From contig CAJXWJ010000028.1 in the NCBI GenBank assembly GCA_913062925.1, forward strand, positions 1 through 41,738: a stretch of DNA of 41,738 nt. Direction: 5' to 3'. The position numbers were made by a program, and so were the translations under genes. Shown here piece by piece: positions 28,687 to 36,452 of the stretch. The notes under the pieces were generated by a model. The model was not told the DNA's origin. It searched no databases and saw only the letters and a list, made by a program, of their open reading frames with translations. The number at the start of each line of letters is the position of its first letter. Positions within the stretch are counted from its first letter, which is position 1. Source of the DNA: an uncultured Pseudorhodobacter sp. (GTDB taxonomy: Bacteria; Pseudomonadota; Alphaproteobacteria; Rhodobacterales; Rhodobacteraceae).

Positions 28687-28690
28687 CACC

Positions 28691-28714
28691 AAAGCGGCGG
28701 GAAATCGCCGTTTT
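28691..28714 (+). terminator. Hairpin with T-tract after the giant gene
   Basis: CGGCG (28695-28699) and CGCCG (28706-28710) form a perfect stem with a 6-nt loop, extended by AAA/TTT pairs around one bulged G, and are followed by TTTT. It starts 5 bp after the giant gene's stop codon. It fits a weak intrinsic terminator that would lower but not abolish read-through into the export genes. Confidence 0.55.
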
Positions 28715-28730
28715 CAAAGCTTTAGCTGGT

Positions 28731-28754
28731 AAGGGCCTCGCCCTTCACAAGGGG
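28731..28754 (+). promoter_or_regulatory. Alternative hairpins over the ribosome-binding site of the GAF-HlyD gene
   Basis: AAGGGC (28731-28736) pairs perfectly with GCCCTT (28740-28745) across a 3-nt loop. The same CCCTT can instead pair with AAGGG (28749-28753), which is part of the Shine-Dalgarno sequence AAGGGG (28749-28754) placed 5 nt before the ATG at 28760. The two hairpins exclude each other: the first leaves the site free and the second hides it. Regulatory use is inference. Confidence 0.45.
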
Positions 28755-28759
28755 TTGCT

Positions 28760-30628
28760 ATGACAATGTTACAGAGTGAAGCGGCAAGCCCGCAGCAAGC
28801 TGCAAGCCTGGTGCAGCCCGCAGCCCCTCGCGCCTCGGAGCAGGTGTTTGCCGAATGGTGCGAGAGCATGTTTGCCCGATTTGTCGGGGACGCTGCGGTA
28901 TCGCTGGGCTTTGTCGGTGTCGCGGGCTTTGAGGCCGAAGACGCGGTGCGAACGCTTGGTGCCGCGCCGCAGGGGCGCTTGCTGCGGCCAGCGCTTCTGC
29001 CCTCTGTGGTCGAGGCACGGGCGCGCCAAACCCTTGTGGTCAGCGGCGCGCTGCCGGGGCAGGCCGGGCCCAACTCCGAGCAAACCTATCTCTGCCTGCC
29101 CGTGATGGTTGAAGCCGAGGTCGCGGCCATGGTCGTGGTCGAGGCCGAATTTGCCGATAAAGCCGCCTTTACCCGCTTTACCCAGACCCTGCACATGGGC
29201 AGCGGCTGGCTGGTTGCGGGCTTTTTGGCGCGGCGAGCCGAGGAAAAGCTCCGTCTTTATGACACCGCCGAAGCCGCTCTGACAGTGGTGGCCTTGGTGG
29301 CGCAATGCGGCGATTTTCTCGCGGCTTGCGAGGCCGCGGTGACCAATCTTGCCGCAACCTTTGATTGCGATCGGGTCTCGATTGGCGAGATGCGCCGCAA
29401 TCGTGGCCATATTCTTGCGATTTCCAACTCTGCGCAGTTTTCACGCAATCTGCGCGATGTGCGCCATATTCGCTATGTGATCGAAGAGGCGGTGGATCAG
29501 GAAACTCCGCTGATGTGGCCACCGCTTGATCCAAACGATGCCAATATTTTACGCGCGCATCAAAGCCTTTCGGCGGACGCAAATGGAACTGTAATTTTAA
29601 CCGTGCCGTTTTTAAACGATCCCGATGATCGCGGCGCTTTTGTGTTTGAACGCCCAAGCCACAAAGCCTTTTCAAATGATGAGATTGAAATCCTGATGTC
29701 TTTGGTCGCAGTGATGGATCCGATTTTGGACGAGATGCGGCTGAACAACCGTTGGATCGGATTTAAGCTTTTGGCCTCTGGCAAGCAGCAGTTTAAAAAC
29801 ATCTTGGGGCCTGGATATTTTCTAGCCAAAACTCTGACTTTGGCCGCTATTCTGAGTCTTGTTGCTTTGATTGGCATTCAACAAACCTATGCAGTGCCTG
29901 CCGACGCGACCGTGGAAGGGTCCGAGCAGCGCATTCTTTCGGCAAGTTTTGACGGGTTTATCGCTCAGGTGAACGCGCGCGAAGGCAATCATGTCGCAAA
30001 GGGCGAGGTTCTTTTACGCCTTGATGACCGCGATTTGGCTTTGCAGCGCTTGCGACTGACGACGCAGCGCAGCCAAGATCAATTGGAATTTGATCGCGCT
30101 TTGGCAAGTCGAGATCGCTCGCAAATGGCGATTAGCCAATCACGCGTGGCACAGGCTGATGCTCAAATTGCGCTGATCGACAATCAACTCGAGCGCGCCC
30201 AATTGCGCGCGCCTTTTGATGGCATCGTTATTCAGGGCGATTTGACACATGCGGTCGGCGCTTCGGTAACGCGGGGGCAACCTTTGATGACGATTGCTCC
30301 GGCAGGCGATTTTCGCATTGCGCTGACCGTAAACGAGCGACAAATCGACGATATTCGCGGAGGTCAAAATGCTTCGCTAAGACTAACGGCGCTGCCCTCT
30401 GAAACCTTTCCATTGGTTATTGAAGATATTCTACCCGTCGCACATTACGGGCAGGGGCAGACACGTTTTAGCGTTTCTGCAAGACTATTGGGTTCGGCCG
30501 CGCCTCTGCGCCATGGCATGCAGGGGGTCGCGCGTGTCGAGGTTGAAAGCCGTCGATTGGGTGATATTTGGTTTCGTCCGATCGTGAATTGGCTGCGCAG
30601 CACGCTTTGGTCACGTTGGTTGATCTAA
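28760..30628 (+). CDS. GAF-domain HlyD-type membrane adaptor (periplasmic adaptor subunit)
   Basis: This 622-residue protein has a predicted cytoplasmic half and a periplasmic half. Residues 1-160 are an unrecognised region, and residues 175-325 read as a GAF-like sensor domain (for example FDCDRVSIGEM). One membrane helix lies at about 356-378 (LTLAAILSLVALIGIQQTYA). After it come the split lipoyl-like domain of HlyD adaptors (FDGFIAQVNAREGNHVAKGE at 398-416 and LRAPFDGIVIQGD at 482-494) flanking a helical hairpin at about 427-480, then a beta-barrel region to about 600. HlyD proteins bridge an inner-membrane exporter to an outer-membrane TolC channel. Here no ABC transporter is adjacent, so the partner is probably encoded by the next two genes. 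The start ATG has the ribosome-binding site AAGGGG 5 nt upstream. The GAF fusion suggests export is gated by a cytoplasmic ligand, which is inference. Confidence 0.85.
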   Translation: MTMLQSEAASPQQAASLVQPAAPRASEQVFAEWCESMFARFVGDAAVSLGFVGVAGFEAEDAVRTLGAAPQGRLLRPALLPSVVEARARQTLVVSGALPGQAGPNSEQTYLCLPVMVEAEVAAMVVVEAEFADKAAFTRFTQTLHMGSGWLVAGFLARRAEEKLRLYDTAEAALTVVALVAQCGDFLAACEAAVTNLAATFDCDRVSIGEMRRNRGHILAISNSAQFSRNLRDVRHIRYVIEEAVDQETPLMWPPLDPNDANILRAHQSLSADANGTVILTVPFLNDPDDRGAFVFERPSHKAFSNDEIEILMSLVAVMDPILDEMRLNNRWIGFKLLASGKQQFKNILGPGYFLAKTLTLAAILSLVALIGIQQTYAVPADATVEGSEQRILSASFDGFIAQVNAREGNHVAKGEVLLRLDDRDLALQRLRLTTQRSQDQLEFDRALASRDRSQMAISQSRVAQADAQIALIDNQLERAQLRAPFDGIVIQGDLTHAVGASVTRGQPLMTIAPAGDFRIALTVNERQIDDIRGGQNASLRLTALPSETFPLVIEDILPVAHYGQGQTRFSVSARLLGSAAPLRHGMQGVARVEVESRRLGDIWFRPIVNWLRSTLWSRWLI

Positions 30629-30629
30629 G

Positions 30630-32777
30630 ATGGCACAAGGTTTTATTTCTGCGGATTGGTATCGTGTGGCCGATCTTGCCCCACGCAAGCGCCGTCATGT
30701 TAGCCTGCGCCGGCAAGTCTTCCGTGGCCAGATTTGGTTTGTGTTGCAAGATCATCAGTCCGGCAAGTTCAGCCGTCTAACCCCCCAAGGCCATTATGTT
30801 TTCGAACGTATGGACGGCAAGCGCAGCCTGCAAACCCTATGGGAAGAGGCCTGCGAGCGCTTTGTTGATGCACCGCCCAGCCAAGGCGATTTGATCCAAT
30901 TGTTAAGTCAATTATATCAAGCCGATATTATAACCGGCGGTGCGCGCTCGAGCATTTCCGAGTTGTCGCGGCGAGCAAAGCGTGAAAAGCGGCGCAAAGT
31001 TTTGGCGCTCTTTTCAAATCCGCTTGCCCTGCGGATCCCAATCTTTGATCCCGACCGTTTTTTAAATGCTACCTATTGGATTGTCGCTCCGATCTTCTCC
31101 AAGCTTGGCGTCTTTATTTGGGTGGCCTTTATGATGATCTCGCTTGTTTTGGCGGTGATGCATTGGCCGGAGTTGACCCAAAATTCGGTCGAACGGGTGC
31201 TGGCTGCGTCAAATATTGCGCTGGTGATGATTACCTATCCATTGGTCAAAATTCTACATGAATTGGGCCATGCCTATACCACCAAACGCTGGGGCGGCGA
31301 GGTCCGCGAGGTTGGTTTGATGTTTTTGCTGTTTATTCCCGTGCCCTATGTTGATGCCTCGCAATCTTCAGCTTTCGAGTCAAAATGGCAGCGTGCAGCG
31401 GTGGGGGCGGCGGGCATTTTGGTCGAGCTGACGTTATCGGCAATTGCCTTGATCTTTTGGCTAAACGCCGAACCCGGACTTGCACGGGCTTTTGCCTATA
31501 ATGTGATGTTGATCGGCAGCGTCTCGACGCTGTTGTTTAACGGCAATCCATTGCTGCGGTTTGATGGCTATTATGTCATGGCCGATCTGCTTGAAATTCC
31601 GAATTTATCGCAGCGGGCCAATAGCTTTTTTTGGTATCTGTTCCAAAAATTTGCGCTGAATGTTCAAGGTGGCGAAGACCCATCAAATAGCACGATGGAG
31701 CGGATCTGGATGTTTTCCTATGCCGTGCTGTCGTTTTTATATCGTATGACCGTCATGCTGGCGATTGTTCTGCTGATCGCTGGACGCTTTTTAATCTTTG
31801 GGGTGTTTTTGGCGATTTGGAGCCTGTTTAACACCCTTGTTGTTCCTGTTGGCAAAGCCATTCGGTTTTTAGCTGTCTCGCCTGTCTTAGATCTTCAGCG
31901 CGGCAAGGCGATTTTCACCACTCTTGGGATGTTACTGGCGCTTGGCTTTTGGCTTTTGCTTTATCCTGCGGCCTATTCGACAGTGACTTACGGAGTTTTG
32001 GTTGGCCCTCCTGCAAGTATTTTGCGCAGCGAGGCGGATGGATTTATTGAAAATGTGCAGCTCTTTGGCGGCAAGACCGCTGTGCAGGGCCAAGCGGTCT
32101 TGCAATTGGCTGATCCAATCTTAAAAGGCAGGATTACTTTGGCACAATCCACGCTTGAGCAATTGCGCCTAGAAGCTTTGGCCGTGACTTTCCAAGACAA
32201 AGTGCAGTCTAAAATCTTGGAAGAGCAGATTATCTTCGCCACGCAAGCCGTTGATAATTTGAAAAAAACGCAGAGCAATCTGATCATTCGGGCCCCGCGG
32301 GCTGGGCAGGTTTGGATCCCCGAGCGGGTCGATCTGCCAGGGCGCTTTGTGCATCAGGGCGACGAATTGGGCTATGTTTGGAGCAATGCGGGCCTGACCA
32401 TTCGGGTGGCCTTGGGGCAAGATGCGGCGGAATTGGTGCGCGGCAGGCTGAAGGCGGTTGATATCCGGCTGCTGCGCGATCAAAATCTGCGCATTCCGGC
32501 GCATGTTTCGGCCTTTGTGCCCGAAGGCTCGTTTCTGCTGCCGTCGCCTGCGCTTTCAACCGTGGGGGGTGGTGATATTTTAGCTGACCCCTCTGACCCG
32601 CAGCGGGGGCATTCGGTTGATAGCCTGTTTCAGTTTGATCTGTCGCCTGACGCTAAGTTGCCGCCAACGCTGATTGGCGAGCGGGTTTTGGTGCATTTCG
32701 ATCATGGCACCGAGCCGATTGGGTATCGGGTGATGCGCTGGCTGCGGCAGACCTTCTTGCGGCAGATGAAGACATGA
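30630..32777 (+). CDS. PqqD-like / M50 metalloprotease / HlyD fusion membrane protein
   Basis: This 715-residue protein starts one nucleotide after the preceding stop codon with no clear ribosome-binding site, which implies translational coupling. Residues about 20-105 resemble the PqqD-like peptide-binding fold (FERMDGKRSLQTLWEEA, then LLSQLYQADIITG). Residues about 145-450 form a multi-helix M50 site-2 protease domain with the zinc motif HELGH at 210-214 and a second motif, NPLLRFDGYY, at 306-315, whose Asp312 is the likely third ligand. Residues 465-640 are HlyD-like: a lipoyl half (SEADGFIENVQLFGGKTAVQ), a helical hairpin, then IIRAPRAGQVWIPE. The protein could bind, cleave or guide the giant substrate at the inner membrane while its C-terminal part contributes to the periplasmic conduit. 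All key protease residues are present, but the substrate is unknown. Confidence 0.85.
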   Translation: MAQGFISADWYRVADLAPRKRRHVSLRRQVFRGQIWFVLQDHQSGKFSRLTPQGHYVFERMDGKRSLQTLWEEACERFVDAPPSQGDLIQLLSQLYQADIITGGARSSISELSRRAKREKRRKVLALFSNPLALRIPIFDPDRFLNATYWIVAPIFSKLGVFIWVAFMMISLVLAVMHWPELTQNSVERVLAASNIALVMITYPLVKILHELGHAYTTKRWGGEVREVGLMFLLFIPVPYVDASQSSAFESKWQRAAVGAAGILVELTLSAIALIFWLNAEPGLARAFAYNVMLIGSVSTLLFNGNPLLRFDGYYVMADLLEIPNLSQRANSFFWYLFQKFALNVQGGEDPSNSTMERIWMFSYAVLSFLYRMTVMLAIVLLIAGRFLIFGVFLAIWSLFNTLVVPVGKAIRFLAVSPVLDLQRGKAIFTTLGMLLALGFWLLLYPAAYSTVTYGVLVGPPASILRSEADGFIENVQLFGGKTAVQGQAVLQLADPILKGRITLAQSTLEQLRLEALAVTFQDKVQSKILEEQIIFATQAVDNLKKTQSNLIIRAPRAGQVWIPERVDLPGRFVHQGDELGYVWSNAGLTIRVALGQDAAELVRGRLKAVDIRLLRDQNLRIPAHVSAFVPEGSFLLPSPALSTVGGGDILADPSDPQRGHSVDSLFQFDLSPDAKLPPTLIGERVLVHFDHGTEPIGYRVMRWLRQTFLRQMKT

Positions 32778-34774
32778 GGCCGAGCGCAACAGGTTTGACG
32801 CTGCCGCTTTGGGATGAATATCCCGAGCGCGAAACTGTGGAGCCTTCGGCCTTTGATAGTGCCGCGCGTGGGGTTTTGGCCCCCTTTGCGGCGCTGGCGG
32901 CACGGGTGCGCCCGCTTCGGCTGGGCCATCCGGTGGTGGTGCAGACGCAGGCTGCGGCGCAAAAGCTTGCGGGCAAAGCGCCGGCCGAGCTGGTGCAGGC
33001 GCTGCCGGCGATGCGGCTGCGCTTGCGCAAGATGTTTCGGGGCAGGCGCGCAGATCCGGTTGTCGTGGGTCAAGCCTTTGCATTGATTGGAGAATTATCC
33101 TCTCAGCACATCGGACAGCGGCCCTTCGAGGTGCAGCTTTTGGCGGCTTGGGCAAATCTGACCGGTCATATTGCCGAGATGCGCACCGGCGAGGGCAAAT
33201 CGCTGACCGCAGCGCTTGCAGCGGCCACCTATGCTTTGGGCGGGGTGCGGGTGCATCTGTTTACGGTAAATGACTATCTGGCCCGCCGCGACCACGAGAC
33301 GTTTTTGCCGATATTTGCCGCGCTGGGGCTACGGGCGGGGCTGGTCGAAGAGGGGCAAGACCCAACCACCCGACGCACTGCCTATGGCTGCGATATCGTT
33401 TTCGGCACCGCCAAACAGATCGTTTTTGACTATTTACGCGATGGTTTGCTGGCCGAGGGGGCCGATCGGCGCAGACGCTCTTGGGCGGCGCGTCTCACCT
33501 CTCGCGGGCGAAAATCGGGCGATTTCACCATGCAGGGGCTGCCCTGCGCGATCATCGACGAGGCGGATTCGGTGCTGCTGGATCAGGCCTGCATGCCGTT
33601 CATTTTGTCTGAAGGCTCGGCCAATATGGGTGGCGTCACGGTCGAGGATCTACGCCGCGCGATGGCGGTGGCACAAGAGATGCCCGCCACCCGCGGCTAT
33701 CAGATTTTGGCGCGCCGCCGCATGGCCTATATCACGGCCGAGGGGCGGCAGTGGCTCGAGCGTCATCCAATCGCCCAAAACGGCCCAATGCGGGTTGCCG
33801 CGATCCGAGATCACGCGGTCTTGCAGGCCCTGAACGCGCTGCATGTGTTTTCGCGCGACCGCGACTACCTGCTGCAAGACGGCAAGGTGGTTGTGATTGA
33901 CGAAAGCACCGGCCGCCCAATGCCGGATCGGTCTTGGTCGGATGGGCTGCATCAGATGATCGAGCTGAAAGAGGGGCTGGCGCTGACCCTGCCGGTGCGC
34001 ACCATTGGGCGGATCACGCTTCAGACGTTTTTTCGTCGCTATCAACGCCTGTGCGGCATGACGGCGACAGCGAGCCCTGCGGCGGCCGAGTTGTGGAATG
34101 TCTATGGTCTGCATGTGCGCCGGATTCCGGGGCGCAAGCCTGATCTTCGGCTTTGGCCCCAGGCACAGATTTTCGCGACCTCTCAAGCGCGCTGGATGGC
34201 GGTTGCAGCCCGCGTCGGCGCGCTTCGCGCGGGCGGGGCGGCGATATTGGTCGGCACGCGCACGGTTTTCGCCTCGGAGCAGGTCTCTGCGCATCTGGCC
34301 GAACAGCCGCATCTGGTGCTGAACGCCCATAGCGGCGAACGTGAGGCAGAGATCATTGGCGCGGCAGGGCAGGCGGGCTGTGTGACGGTGGCCACCAATA
34401 TGGCTGGGCGCGGCACCGATATTCGCATCAGCGCCCAGACCAAGGCCAGCGGTGGGCTGCATGTGATCCTTACCGAATTGCACGAAAGTCCGCGCTTGGA
34501 TTTGCAGCTTGCCGGCCGCTGTGGTCGGCAAGGCGATCCGGGGCAGGTCGAGCTTTGGCTGAGTCTGGAAGACGATCTGATTGCGCGCAGCGACCAAAGA
34601 CTGCGCAGTCTGGCGACCCGCCTGTTGCAAGCCGGTCTGCCCCGCGGCTGTTATGCGGTGATGCGGCTTTGTCAGCTGATTGATGATAAAAAGCAGGCCA
34701 GAACCCGCGCCACGATGCTGCACCGCGAGCGTAGCCGTGATCTCACCCTCGCGATTTCCGGCGCGGCAGAGTGA
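32774..34774 (+). CDS. SecA-like accessory translocase ATPase, C-terminally short
   Basis: This 666-residue protein overlaps the preceding stop codon (ATGA at 32774-32777). SecA hallmarks are clear: Walker A in AEMRTGEGKSL (134-144), Walker B IIDEAD (260-265), the motif WSDGLHQMIELKEG (388-401), NMAGRGTDI (542-550) and QLAGRCGRQGDPG (578-590). The roughly 115 residues between Walker B and TGRPMPD leave room for a preprotein cross-linking domain. It ends only about 76 residues after the last motif, whereas housekeeping SecA has about 320 more. The helical wing, most of the helical scaffold with the two-helix finger, and the zinc/SecB-binding tail therefore appear absent. It is unlikely to be the housekeeping SecA. 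Context points to a dedicated motor for the giant protein's export, which is inference. Confidence 0.88.
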   Translation: MRPSATGLTLPLWDEYPERETVEPSAFDSAARGVLAPFAALAARVRPLRLGHPVVVQTQAAAQKLAGKAPAELVQALPAMRLRLRKMFRGRRADPVVVGQAFALIGELSSQHIGQRPFEVQLLAAWANLTGHIAEMRTGEGKSLTAALAAATYALGGVRVHLFTVNDYLARRDHETFLPIFAALGLRAGLVEEGQDPTTRRTAYGCDIVFGTAKQIVFDYLRDGLLAEGADRRRRSWAARLTSRGRKSGDFTMQGLPCAIIDEADSVLLDQACMPFILSEGSANMGGVTVEDLRRAMAVAQEMPATRGYQILARRRMAYITAEGRQWLERHPIAQNGPMRVAAIRDHAVLQALNALHVFSRDRDYLLQDGKVVVIDESTGRPMPDRSWSDGLHQMIELKEGLALTLPVRTIGRITLQTFFRRYQRLCGMTATASPAAAELWNVYGLHVRRIPGRKPDLRLWPQAQIFATSQARWMAVAARVGALRAGGAAILVGTRTVFASEQVSAHLAEQPHLVLNAHSGEREAEIIGAAGQAGCVTVATNMAGRGTDIRISAQTKASGGLHVILTELHESPRLDLQLAGRCGRQGDPGQVELWLSLEDDLIARSDQRLRSLATRLLQAGLPRGCYAVMRLCQLIDDKKQARTRATMLHRERSRDLTLAISGAAE

Positions 34775-34800
34775 GTCGGCGGTAAGTCTGCACATTTTTT
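34766..34800 (+). terminator. Weak stem-loop with six Ts at the end of the SecA-like gene
   Basis: GCAGA (34766-34770) can pair with TCTGC (34787-34791), and a run of six Ts follows at 34795-34800. The stem is short, the loop is long and the stop codon lies inside it, so this is only a possible intrinsic terminator ending the export operon. Confidence 0.3.
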
Positions 34801-34824
34801 GTCATCTGATCGCCTTTAGGTTGT

Positions 34825-34840
34825 GGCCGGCTTGACGGCC
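34825..34840 (+). other. G+C-rich inverted repeat between operons
   Basis: GGCCG (34825-34829) and CGGCC (34836-34840) form a perfect stem with a 6-nt loop, in the 271-bp gap between the SecA-like gene and the glycosyltransferase gene. No T-tract follows. It may be a terminator relic or a protein-binding inverted repeat. Confidence 0.3.
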
Positions 34841-34932
34841 GTCGCCCCTAAGGCTCGGCCGCCTGCGAAAACTTATACTAAAGTGGTTAAAATTCTCTAA
34901 AGTGTACATTGTTTGTTGCAATGGGATATAGA

Positions 34933-34948
34933 TTAACCGATGTTTAAC
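34933..34948 (+). promoter_or_regulatory. CtrA-type binding site (TTAA-N7-TTAAC)
   Basis: TTAA at 34933-34936 and TTAAC at 34944-34948 are separated by exactly seven bases, matching the full consensus of the alphaproteobacterial cell-cycle regulator CtrA. The box lies 97 bp before the glycosyltransferase start, in an A+T-rich stretch (about 34870-34950). It suggests CtrA control of that gene. A chance match is possible because the motif has only nine fixed bases. Confidence 0.6.
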
Positions 34949-35045
34949 CGGCATCGTTGGATCGGCGGGTTCTGCCTCTGTCCGATTTTCCTCTTACTTT
35001 GCGAAGCGTCCTGTTGGGTGAGTGTATTAAGTAGTTGAGGTTGTA

Positions 35046-36440
35046 ATGTTGATGGGTGCTTCAGTTCTGTGGGGGGGCTGTGCAACTTTAATAAGTTTCG
35101 TGGTGTGTGCGCTGTTGGTTCGGTTTAAGCTGCCGTATCTGTCTGACAGTCATATGTTGGCGGATACGGCGGCCCAGCAGGCCCTGCATTCGAAGCCTAC
35201 GCCGCGCATTGGTGGCGCGGCAGTGCTGCTGTCCTTTGCCGTGGTGCTGTTTTTAAACCGAGCCAATATCGAGACCGACCTGTTGCTGGCGATGCTGGCT
35301 GGGCTTGTGATCTTTGTGGCGGGTCTGAAAGAAGATATCTGTCGCAATGTCTCGCCGCGAGCGCGGCTTTTGGCGGCGATGATCTCGGCCGCGGTTGCGA
35401 TGGGTTTGACCGCCGAGTTCGTACCAAGTCTGTTGCCACAGCTGGATCCTGTGTTTGGCTTTTTGCTGCTGCCGGTGCTTGTGACGCTGATCTGGTCGTC
35501 GGGCACCTGCCATGCGATGAATTTGATTGATGGGCTGAACGGGCTCTCGTCAAGCTACGCGATGGTGGCCTCTAGTGCGATTGTGGTGATCGCGATGCAA
35601 ACTGGCGATGTTGATGTTCAATTTACCGGCTTGGTGCTTTGTGCGGCGCTGCTTGGGTTTTTCTTGCTGAACTGGCCCTTTGCAAAGATTTTCATGGGCG
35701 ATGCGGGGGCCTATGCGATTGGCCATGCGCTGGCTTGGCTGGGCATTGTGCTGATGGCGCGCAACCCGCAGCTCTCGCCGCTTGCGATGCTTTTGGTGTT
35801 GTTTTGGCCGGTGGCCGATACTGCCTTTTCGATCATGCGGCGTTGGATGCTGAAAAAAGCGATCAATCAACCTGATCGGATGCATTTTCATCATATCATG
35901 ATCCGTTTGCTGGCGCGGTTGACCGGCAAGCGGCACTCTGACCCAGATTTGAATCCGCTTGCGACGCTGGCGCTGATGCCATTTTTTGCGGCGCCTGCGG
36001 TTTTGGGCGTGGTGTTTTGGAACAGCCCTCTGCTGGCGCTGCTGGCTTTGGTGGTCTTTACCGCTTTGTTTATGTTAAGCTATTGGGCCGCTGTTGGGGT
36101 TCTGGCCACGCGCAAAGCCAGCAAACCGCTGCTGGCAGAAAAGCCCCTTGCCCAAGCAGGGCTGGCCACAGCGGATGTCTCTGCCTTGGGGGGGATGTAC
36201 GTGAAAGAGGCGGTATCGATTGATGTGCGCATTCTGCGGATGACGCCGCAGGGGCCATGGCAGTTGATCACCCAATCAGGCGCACGGGCGGATCGTAAGT
36301 GGAGCCGTCACTTCCGCACCGACGAGGAGGCTTGGCTGTTCTTTTTGCGCACGGTCGAGGTCGATGGCGTGGCGTCGGTGCTGGGCGACCCCAAGATTGT
36401 GCCGTTCAAACAGCCGGAGCCCCAGTTGCAAGCCAGTTGA
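35046..36440 (+). CDS. Polyprenyl-phosphate sugar-1-phosphate transferase, WecA/MraY family
   Basis: This 464-residue protein has many membrane helices. Enzymes of this family transfer a sugar-1-phosphate from a UDP-sugar to undecaprenyl phosphate, the first step of several polysaccharide pathways. Family motifs appear in order: HSKPTPRIGG (48-57), GLKEDICRNVSPRARL (93-108, with Glu in place of the first Asp of the usual DD), NLIDGLNGL (159-167), KIFMGDAGA (214-222) and the cytoplasmic His motif RMHFHH (278-283). About 85 residues beyond the last helix (380-464) form a soluble tail of unknown role. The ATG at 35046 has GAGG 5 nt upstream. A CtrA-type box lies in its leader. The gene converges on the kinase gene with a 12-bp gap. 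The product may initiate a surface polysaccharide such as a capsule, O-antigen or adhesive polymer; the sugar cannot be told. Confidence 0.88.
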   Translation: MLMGASVLWGGCATLISFVVCALLVRFKLPYLSDSHMLADTAAQQALHSKPTPRIGGAAVLLSFAVVLFLNRANIETDLLLAMLAGLVIFVAGLKEDICRNVSPRARLLAAMISAAVAMGLTAEFVPSLLPQLDPVFGFLLLPVLVTLIWSSGTCHAMNLIDGLNGLSSSYAMVASSAIVVIAMQTGDVDVQFTGLVLCAALLGFFLLNWPFAKIFMGDAGAYAIGHALAWLGIVLMARNPQLSPLAMLLVLFWPVADTAFSIMRRWMLKKAINQPDRMHFHHIMIRLLARLTGKRHSDPDLNPLATLALMPFFAAPAVLGVVFWNSPLLALLALVVFTALFMLSYWAAVGVLATRKASKPLLAEKPLAQAGLATADVSALGGMYVKEAVSIDVRILRMTPQGPWQLITQSGARADRKWSRHFRTDEEAWLFFLRTVEVDGVASVLGDPKIVPFKQPEPQLQAS

Positions 36441-36452
36441 ACGCGCCACAGT

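Noticed and set aside
1-28686. Two-partner secretion (TpsA) exoprotein
   Set aside because: The solenoid repeats are reminiscent of hemagglutinin-like proteins, but no TpsB gene is in the window, the N-terminal TPS domain cannot be seen, and RTX repeats plus HlyD neighbours favour another route.
33650-34795. Minus-strand open frame of 381 codons over the SecA-like gene
   Set aside because: The plus strand carries all SecA ATPase motifs here, so the antisense frame is a shadow.
36441-36452. Shared terminator between the convergent transferase and kinase genes
   Set aside because: Only 12 bp separate the stop codons and no stem-loop with T-tract is visible.
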